Of a stretch of DNA of 11,608 nt, positions 6,904 through 11,608 are shown in pieces. The DNA lies in assembly GCA_910585735.1 (NCBI GenBank), contig CAJUEU010000008.1, forward strand, positions 1-11,608. The letters are read 5' to 3'. The notes beneath the pieces were generated by a model, which saw only the letters and a program-made list of their open reading frames with translations, was not told where the DNA came from and did not search any database. Within the stretch, counting starts at the first letter, position 1. Every line of letters begins with the position of its first letter. Made by a program: the position numbers and the translations under genes. The DNA comes from an uncultured Oscillospiraceae bacterium (lineage in GTDB: Bacteria > Bacillota > Clostridia > Oscillospirales > Oscillospiraceae).

Positions 6904-7260
6904 ATGCGGGCGCTTTTGGAAATTTTACTTTCTCTTCTGGCTGTGACCGGCCTTTTGACTTTGGGCTGGTTGTGCTTTGGCAGGCTTCTGCGGCCCATGG
7001 GCGGGAAAGAAATGGTGACGCTGATCCCCGCCCGGGGAGAGGGGGAGGAGCTGGAGCAGGCCCTGTCTGGGCTTTTGTGGCTTCGGGGAGCGGGGTTCGT
7101 CCAGGGACAGGTGATTTTGGCCGATGTGGATTTGACGGCGCAGGGACAGGCGTTGGCCCGCATTTTGGCCGAACGGGAACCGGGGGTGTATCTGTGCTCC
7201 CGGGAAGCATTGCCCCAATGTCTGGAGGCCCTTTTGGAGAGAGAGCCCGAAGACCGTTGA
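6904..7260 (+). CDS. Unrecognised 118-residue single-pass membrane protein, GT-A-like soluble part
   Basis: I do not recognise a named family. Residues 4-27 form one hydrophobic helix rich in Leu, probably an N-terminal anchor, followed by a basic RLLRP. Residues 37-100 then read as beta-alpha-beta: VTLIPARGEGEELEQALSGLLWL, then GQVILADVDLTAQGQALARILAE. This echoes the opening of family 2 glycosyltransferases, whose first strand and loop read like IPARNE..L and whose second strand is followed by D-[GS]-S/T-D. The rest of a transferase domain is absent, so catalysis is doubtful. C98 and C106 are the only cysteines in the soluble part. The gene sits between a membrane protein and recD2, 33 bases before recD2, so co-transcription is likely. 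The reading frame is open upstream of the chosen ATG, but the upstream part lies within the previous gene. Confidence 0.7.
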   Translation: MRALLEILLSLLAVTGLLTLGWLCFGRLLRPMGGKEMVTLIPARGEGEELEQALSGLLWLRGAGFVQGQVILADVDLTAQGQALARILAEREPGVYLCSREALPQCLEALLEREPEDR

Positions 7261-7293
7261 GAACCGAAGAAAACCTGAAAGGAGGCGTCCGCC

Positions 7294-9513
7294 ATGCCGG
7301 AAGAATGGAATATTCTCAGCGGTACGGTGGACGCCGTTGTTTATCAAAACGAGGAGAACGGTTATACCGTTCTCCGTCTTGATGTGGGGGAAGAGGACCT
7401 GGTGACCCTGGTGGGATGTGTCCCTGGGGTGGCTCCGGGAGAAAGCCTTACCGCCCAGGGAACCTGGACCAACCATCCAACCTATGGACAGCAGTTTAAG
7501 GCCGAGGTTGCCCGCCGGGCTATGCCGGTGGGAGAAAAGGCTGTTTTTGACTATCTGGCCTCTGGGGTGGTAAAGGGGGTGGGGCTCTCCACTGCCCGGA
7601 AAATGATCGACGAGTTCGGAGAGCAGGCTCTGGAGGTGCTGGAGAATACCCCGGAACAGTTGACCCGGATCAAAGGGATCACGCAGAAGCGGGCGCAGTC
7701 CATGGGGGAGGCATTTCGGCTCCAGATGAGTATGCGCCGGCTTTTGGATTTTCTTACGGAACATGGCTTGCCGCCCCAACTGGGTATGCCCCTCTACCAG
7801 CGTTTTGGGGACCGGGCATTGGACAGGCTGCGGGAGAATCCCTACCTGTTGACCGAGGGGGAGCTCTCTATCTCCTTTGTTCAGGCTGATGACCTGGCCC
7901 AAGAGCTGGGCTTTGGGGGAGACCATCCCCGGCGGGTAGAAGCAGGACTGCTGTATACCCTGGAGCACAATCTGGACAACGGGCACACCTTCCTGCCCCG
8001 GGGGAAGTTGCTGGGTGCGGCGGGAGCTCTGCTGGGCTTGACCGATGAGGAGATTCTGGCCGATACCCTGAACGGGCTACTCTCCCTGGGGAAGGTGATC
8101 CGGGAAGAGGTGGCGGGGGAGGACGCATGCTACCTGCGGAGCCTTTGGGAGGCGGAGAGCTACGTGGCGGAGCGGATCGCGGCTATGAGCGACAATGAGC
8201 TTTACCCTCCTGAGCATCTGGACAAGCTTATTGAAAAGATGGAGAAGGCCCAGGGGCTGAAATATGCCCCCCAGCAAAAGCTGGCGGTGGAGCTGGCTGC
8301 CTCCCGGCAGGTGCTCCTTCTTACCGGCGGCCCTGGTACAGGTAAGACCACCTCCCTGCGGGGGGTCCTCTCCCTGTTTGAGAGCTTGGGGCTGAAAACA
8401 GCTCTGGCCGCTCCCACAGGCCGGGCGGCCAAGCGGATGGGAGAGCTGTGCGATGCTGAAGGGACCACCATCCACCGTCTGCTGGAGACCCGGTTTGACG
8501 AGCATACCGGCCAGTTGATCTTTGCCCATAACGAGCGCAATCCCTTGAGCGCTGACGCCGTCATTGTGGACGAGACCTCTATGGTGGACATCACCCTTAT
8601 GTCCGCGCTCCTCTCCGCCCTTCGGGAGGACTGCCGCCTGGTGCTGGTGGGAGACCCGGACCAGCTGCCCAGCGTGGGGGCGGGGAATCTGCTCTCCGAC
8701 CTGATCCGCAGCCTCCGGGTGCCCACGGTGCGGCTCACTGAGGTGTTCCGCCAGGCGGCCCAGAGCGCCATCATCCGCTCGGCCCACCAGGTGAACCAGG
8801 GGATGACGCCTGAGTTGCGCAACGACAGCAGTCAGGATGTGTTTTTTCTCCGCCGGGCCGACCCTGTTGCCGCCGAGGAGACTATCGTGGAGCTGGTGGG
8901 AAAGCGGCTGCCTGAAAATATGGGGATCCCAGCCGACCAGATCCAGGTTCTTTCCCCCACCCGAAAGTATGACTGCGGCACCGGGAGCCTGAACCGGGCC
9001 ATCCAGACGGCGGTGAATCCCCCGAGCCCGGAGAAGGGAGAGCGGAAATTCGGACCTTATATTTTTCGCCAGGGAGACCGGGTGATGCAAGTGAAAAATA
9101 ACTACGATGTGATGTGGAAAAACGCCGAAGGTACCGAAGCCGGTATGGGCGTGTTCAACGGAGACATCGGCAGGATCATTCAGGTGGATAACCGCATGGA
9201 GCTGGTCACGGTGGATTTTGAGGGCCATATCGTGGAGTATTCTCCTGATATGCTTGCCGAGCTGGAGCTGGCTTACGCGGTCACAGTACATAAATCCCAG
9301 GGCAGCGAGTACCGGGCGGTGGTCCTCACTGCCCTGGATACAGCCCCCCGGCTTCTGACCCGGGGTGTGCTCTACACCGCCATCACCCGGGCCCGGGAGC
9401 TACTGGTCATTGTGGGGGAGGAGAGCGTTATCGCCCGCATGACCTCCAACAACCGCCAATCCAAGCGGTATTCCGGCTTGCGGTGGCGTCTGGCAGGAAA
9501 TAATAAGCCGTAA
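7294..9513 (+). CDS. recD2: RecD2-type ATP-dependent 5'-3' DNA helicase
   Basis: RecD2 is a superfamily 1B helicase found in bacteria without a RecBCD-linked RecD. It acts on 5'-tailed DNA in repair and replication-fork upkeep. The 739-residue protein has an N-terminal OB-like region (about 1-75, with ENGYTVLRL), a helix-hairpin-helix region (about 90-135, VVKGVGLSTARK and LTRIKGITQKRA), Walker A GGPGTGKT (345-352), Walker B VDETSM with D426/E427, GDPDQLPSVGAGN, a UvrD-like C-terminal motif VTVHKSQGSEY (664-674), and motif VI YTAITRAR (694-701). AAAGGAGG (7278-7285) is eight bases from ATG. It most resembles the RecD2 type of the RecD/TraA family; no TraA relaxase domain is present. It lies downstream of the 118-residue gene, and codons 20-28 form a long palindrome. 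Confidence 0.96.
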   Translation: MPEEWNILSGTVDAVVYQNEENGYTVLRLDVGEEDLVTLVGCVPGVAPGESLTAQGTWTNHPTYGQQFKAEVARRAMPVGEKAVFDYLASGVVKGVGLSTARKMIDEFGEQALEVLENTPEQLTRIKGITQKRAQSMGEAFRLQMSMRRLLDFLTEHGLPPQLGMPLYQRFGDRALDRLRENPYLLTEGELSISFVQADDLAQELGFGGDHPRRVEAGLLYTLEHNLDNGHTFLPRGKLLGAAGALLGLTDEEILADTLNGLLSLGKVIREEVAGEDACYLRSLWEAESYVAERIAAMSDNELYPPEHLDKLIEKMEKAQGLKYAPQQKLAVELAASRQVLLLTGGPGTGKTTSLRGVLSLFESLGLKTALAAPTGRAAKRMGELCDAEGTTIHRLLETRFDEHTGQLIFAHNERNPLSADAVIVDETSMVDITLMSALLSALREDCRLVLVGDPDQLPSVGAGNLLSDLIRSLRVPTVRLTEVFRQAAQSAIIRSAHQVNQGMTPELRNDSSQDVFFLRRADPVAAEETIVELVGKRLPENMGIPADQIQVLSPTRKYDCGTGSLNRAIQTAVNPPSPEKGERKFGPYIFRQGDRVMQVKNNYDVMWKNAEGTEAGMGVFNGDIGRIIQVDNRMELVTVDFEGHIVEYSPDMLAELELAYAVTVHKSQGSEYRAVVLTALDTAPRLLTRGVLYTAITRARELLVIVGEESVIARMTSNNRQSKRYSGLRWRLAGNNKP
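7353..7375 (+). repeat. 10-bp perfect inverted repeat with TAT loop inside recD2
   Basis: GGAGAACGGT (7353-7362) and ACCGTTCTCC (7366-7375) are exact reverse complements around TAT. The site is 60 bases into recD2 and encodes the conserved ENGYTVL segment. A stem this long with a three-base loop is unlikely by chance in 11.6 kb. It would be a strong mRNA hairpin near the start of translation. Confidence 0.6.
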
Positions 9514-9519
9514 AAATGC

Positions 9520-9544
9520 ACTAACAATAAACTAAGAGTTAGTT
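9520..9544. promoter_or_regulatory. Operator-like cluster of ACTAA half-sites upstream of the RHH gene
   Basis: ACTAA occurs at 9520-9524 and again at 9531-9535, exactly 11 bases apart (one helical turn), and in inverted form as TTAGT at 9539-9543. AACTAA (9530-9535) and TTAGTT (9539-9544) make a 15-base palindrome around GAG. Ribbon-helix-helix proteins typically bind such repeated short half-sites, and the cluster lies about 50 bases before an RHH-like gene. I found no convincing -35/-10 pair here, so a role as its autoregulatory operator is inference. Confidence 0.4.
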
Positions 9545-9592
9545 CTACTGCGTATCCTTTTTCTATCCGCACAAAAGAGGGAGGAAAAGGGT

Positions 9593-9784
9593 ATGCCCAA
9601 GGACAGAAAGCATTTGAGCATCCGTTTGGACGGAGAGCTCCATGACAAGTTTCAGTATGTGGCCAAATATGACGGCCGCTCTATGAGCAAGCAGATTCTG
9701 CATCTTGTGACCACCTGCGTTCGTGAGTTCGAGAAGGAGCACGGCCCCATTACGGAAGAGGACATGAAAAATGTCCTTTCCTGA
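9593..9784 (+). CDS. Small ribbon-helix-helix (Arc-like) DNA-binding protein
   Basis: This 63-residue protein has the Arc/CopG-type ribbon-helix-helix pattern: an N-terminal strand with alternating residues (HLSIRLD, 7-13), helix A (GELHDKFQYVAKYDG, 14-28), a GRSMSKQI turn with the usual polar cap, and helix B (about 30-49, ending VREFEKEHG). Such proteins dimerise and bind DNA through the paired strand. AGGGAGG (9578-9584) is eight bases upstream of the ATG. A half-site cluster at 9520-9544 is a plausible operator. The gene overlaps comF by 14 bases, so the two are likely translationally coupled and share control. No toxin partner is next to it, so an antitoxin role is less likely than a simple regulator. 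Fold call is reasonable; target unknown. Confidence 0.75.
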   Translation: MPKDRKHLSIRLDGELHDKFQYVAKYDGRSMSKQILHLVTTCVREFEKEHGPITEEDMKNVLS

Positions 9785-10421
9785 GGTGATTCTGGACCTC
9801 ATTTTTCCGCCCAAATGTCCTTTCTGCGGAGTTCTGCTGGAGAAGGGCGAGCTGCTCTGCCTGGAATGTCAAAAGGCCCTTCCCTGGCTTTCCGGCACAG
9901 CGGAGGAGACCCAGGTGGAGCTGACCGCGGGGTGTATCTCCTTGCTTCGGTATGAGGGTAAGGTTCGAGAAGCTGTTCATCGCTATAAGTTTGGCGGAGA
10001 GAGCGCTCTGAGCCGAAGCCTGGGAGGTTTGATGGCCCAACGGATGAAAGAAAAAGGGGTTGTTGCGGACCTGATATCCTGGCCCAGCGTTTCCAAACGG
10101 CGGCGCCGGGAGCGTGGGTACGACCAAGCTGAGCTTTTGGCCTGTGAGATGGAAAAGGTCCTGGGCCTGCCCGTTCTGAGGACGGTGGACAAGGCCCACC
10201 GTCCGGCGCAGTCCGGCATTGAGGACAAGGACGAACGAAAGGCCAACTTGCTGGGAGCCTATACCGCAGTGGAGCCGGAGAGCTTTCGGGGGAAGGTTGT
10301 TCTGCTGGTGGACGATGTGGTGACTACGGGAGCCACCCTTTCTGAGTGCGCGAAGACCCTTCGCCTGGCGGGAGCGGAGGCGGTGTCATGCATCGCTTTG
10401 GCCCGGGCGGGGCACAAGTGA
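9771..10421 (+). CDS. comF: ComF-family phosphoribosyltransferase-like competence protein
   Basis: ComF proteins are needed for DNA uptake during transformation in Bacillus and relatives; related GntX/ComF proteins occur widely, so presence alone does not prove competence. The 216-residue product has an N-terminal zinc ribbon (C16, C19, C30, C33), the RRRERGYDQAELLA segment (about 115-128), and the PRPP-binding motif LVDDVVTTGATL with D181, D182 and T185-T189. This is the standard ComF layout and length. The start ATG 9771 lies within the last codons of the RHH gene in another frame. AGAGG at 9757-9761 is nine bases upstream, inside that gene, supporting coupled translation. No comE or comG genes are visible in the window. 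Confidence 0.92.
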   Translation: MSFPEVILDLIFPPKCPFCGVLLEKGELLCLECQKALPWLSGTAEETQVELTAGCISLLRYEGKVREAVHRYKFGGESALSRSLGGLMAQRMKEKGVVADLISWPSVSKRRRRERGYDQAELLACEMEKVLGLPVLRTVDKAHRPAQSGIEDKDERKANLLGAYTAVEPESFRGKVVLLVDDVVTTGATLSECAKTLRLAGAEAVSCIALARAGHK

Positions 10422-10459
10422 CGCTTTTTGTTAATTTTGGGGAATTTTCCATTTAAGCG

Positions 10460-10488
10460 TTGAAATGCGGGAAAAAAGCGGCTATAAT
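10460..10488 (+). promoter_or_regulatory. Near-consensus sigma-A promoter of the mreB-like gene
   Basis: TTGAAA (10460-10465) is separated by 17 bases from a perfect TATAAT (10483-10488). Transcription would begin near 10495, leaving a leader of about 75 bases. That leader opens with a small GC hairpin, CCCC-TTT-GGGG (10498-10508), which may protect the 5' end. This is the strongest promoter in the window and fits a constitutive housekeeping gene. Confidence 0.88.
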
Positions 10489-10558
10489 AGCAAAGTACCC
10501 CTTTGGGGCTAAATAACAATAAAATGGAAATAATAGCTGAAAAGCGGAAAGATATAAT

Positions 10559-10564
10559 GAGGTG
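10559..10564 (+). promoter_or_regulatory. Ribosome binding site choosing ATG 10571
   Basis: GAGGTG lies six bases before ATG 10571. The upstream in-frame GTG 10562 sits inside this site and has no binding site of its own. The protein from 10571 begins MFGKDIGIDLGTA, the canonical MreB opening. Confidence 0.8.
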
Positions 10565-10570
10565 CAGTCT

Positions 10571-11596
10571 ATGTTTGGAAAAGATATCGGGATCGATTTG
10601 GGTACCGCCTCCATTCTGGCGTTTGTCAAAGGAAAGGGCGTAGTCCTTCGGGAGCCCTCTGTGGTAGCCATTGACAAAAATACCGGCAAGCTTTTGAAGG
10701 TAGGCACCGACGCCCAGCAGATGCTGGGCCGTACTCCCGGCAACATTGTGGCGATTCGTCCTCTGCGGGAGGGCGTGATCTCTGACTACGATATGACCGA
10801 GCGGATGCTCCGTGAGTTTATCCGCAAGGTATCCTCCTTCCGATTGTTTAAGCCCCGTGTGATCATCTGTGTTCCCTCGGGTATCACCGAGGTGGAGGAG
10901 CGCGCCGTGGTGGACGCCGGACTTCAGGCTGGCTGCCGCCGGGTCTACCTTATTGAGGAGCCCGTCGCCGCCGCCATTGGCGCCGGCATCGACATCACCA
11001 AGCCGGACGGCCACATGGTGGTGGACATCGGCGGCGGTACCGCCGACATCGCGGTGATCTCTCTGGGCGGCGTGGTGGAGTCCGCCTCCATCAAGACCGC
11101 AGGAGACAAATTTGACGAGGCGGTCATCAAGTATATCCGCCGCAAGCACAACGTGCTCATCGGTGAGCGGACCGCCGAGGAACTGAAAATGCGGATCGGC
11201 TGCGTGTTCCCCCCCGAGGAGGAGAAGAGCATGGAGATCAAGGGCCGGAGCCTGATGACCGGTCTGCCCCAGGTGTTTACCGTCACCTCCAGCGAGATGA
11301 TCGAGGCCTTCGAGGAGCCCTCTGCCCGGATCCTGGAGGCTATTCACGGCGTTTTGGAGCGTACGCCTCCCGAGCTGGTGGCCGACATTTCCAACAACGG
11401 TATTATCATGACGGGCGGCGGTTCCCTCATTCAGGGCTTTGACAAGCTCATCGAGTCCCGCACCGGCATTGAGACCCATGTGGCCGATGACGCCATTTCC
11501 TGCGTGGCCTTCGGTACCGGCAAGAGCTTGGAGAGCCTGGACTCTATGCAGGACGGCACCATCAACCTTTCCCGCCGGAAGCAGCTCAACGTGTAA
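10571..11596 (+). CDS. mreB: MreB/Mbl-family rod-shape actin homologue
   Basis: MreB-family ATPases polymerise under the membrane and guide lateral cell-wall synthesis. The 341-residue product is full length and has the actin-fold landmarks: phosphate-1 loop DIGIDLGTAS (5-14), GRTPGNIVAIRPL (about 53-65), VPSGITEVEERAV, IEEPVAAAIGAGID, phosphate-2 VVDIGGGTADIAVISLGG (from 151) and the adenosine motif MTGGGSLIQG with GGG at 282-284. Parts resemble B. subtilis MreB (VPSGITEVEERAV) and parts Mbl (LDKNTGK-like and GAGID), so the paralogue is not settled. The usual GTAN of the first loop reads GTAS here. It has its own strong promoter after comF. The window ends 12 bases past the stop, so whether mreCD follow cannot be told. 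Confidence 0.95.
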   Translation: MFGKDIGIDLGTASILAFVKGKGVVLREPSVVAIDKNTGKLLKVGTDAQQMLGRTPGNIVAIRPLREGVISDYDMTERMLREFIRKVSSFRLFKPRVIICVPSGITEVEERAVVDAGLQAGCRRVYLIEEPVAAAIGAGIDITKPDGHMVVDIGGGTADIAVISLGGVVESASIKTAGDKFDEAVIKYIRRKHNVLIGERTAEELKMRIGCVFPPEEEKSMEIKGRSLMTGLPQVFTVTSSEMIEAFEEPSARILEAIHGVLERTPPELVADISNNGIIMTGGGSLIQGFDKLIESRTGIETHVADDAISCVAFGTGKSLESLDSMQDGTINLSRRKQLNV

Positions 11597-11608
11597 AAAG
11601 CGGATATG

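Noticed and set aside
7353..7375. Possible LexA site: GAAC and GTTC within the recD2 palindrome
   Set aside because: The half-sites are nine bases apart, not four as in the Bacillus-type box, and they lie inside coding sequence.
8077..9291. 404-codon open frame on the minus strand inside recD2
   Set aside because: It lies wholly antisense to an unmistakable helicase, has low-complexity His/Gly/Pro/Arg-rich composition typical of reversed GC-rich codons, and shows no family motif.
10553..10558. Second perfect TATAAT upstream of the mreB-like gene
   Set aside because: There is no -35 at suitable spacing (the position holds ATAATA), and transcription would start inside the ribosome binding site or start codon.
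10259..11479. 406-codon open frame on the minus strand across comF and mreB
   Set aside because: Antisense shadow of two well-supported genes; it spans the mreB promoter and has no recognisable domain.

Overview
The window reads as chromosomal housekeeping DNA from a GC-rich member of the Bacillota, most likely the class Clostridia and plausibly Oscillospiraceae (Flavonifractor/Lawsonibacter-like). This placement is an inference from GC-rich codons, strong AGGAGG-type ribosome binding sites, a TTG start, RecD2 in place of a RecBCD-type RecD, ComF, and an MreB/Mbl-like actin. All eleven genes lie on the + strand and are tightly packed. No gap exceeds about 150 bases. I see no rRNA, tRNA, CRISPR array, transposase, integrase or phage gene.

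Layout. (1) 1-1335: 3' two thirds of uvrB (excision repair), cut by the window edge. (2) 1332-1432: a cluster of three imperfect GC-rich palindromic units; the first supplies the uvrB stop codon. (3) 1452-3365: a compact run of an M28-family metallopeptidase with a transmembrane insertion, a YbaK-type Cys-tRNA deacylase one base downstream, and an MmcQ/YjbR-family protein whose ribosome binding site abuts the ybaK stop. (4) 3384-6287: uvrA behind its own strong sigma-A-type promoter. (5) 6306-9513: a small COG2426-type membrane protein with its own promoter (overlapping a DnaA-box-like 9-mer) and a TTG start, then an unrecognised 118-residue membrane-anchored protein, then recD2. (6) 9520-10421: an operator-like repeat cluster, a 63-residue ribbon-helix-helix protein, and comF overlapping it by 14 bases. 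(7) 10460-11596: a near-consensus promoter and an MreB/Mbl-family gene. The last 12 bases hold no gene I can call.

How the genes relate. UvrA and UvrB are partners in nucleotide excision repair, and RecD2 is a 5'-3' DNA helicase linked to repair and recombination. ComF belongs to DNA uptake, so genome maintenance and DNA handling are a loose theme. YbaK acts in translation quality control and MreB in cell shape. I see no dedicated new defence or biosynthetic system. The items most worth a second look are the palindromic array fused to the uvrB stop codon, the membrane-spanning insertion inside the M28 catalytic domain, the 118-residue protein that looks like half a glycosyltransferase-A fold, the ribbon-helix-helix/comF pair with its candidate operator, and a 10-bp perfect hairpin inside the start of recD2.
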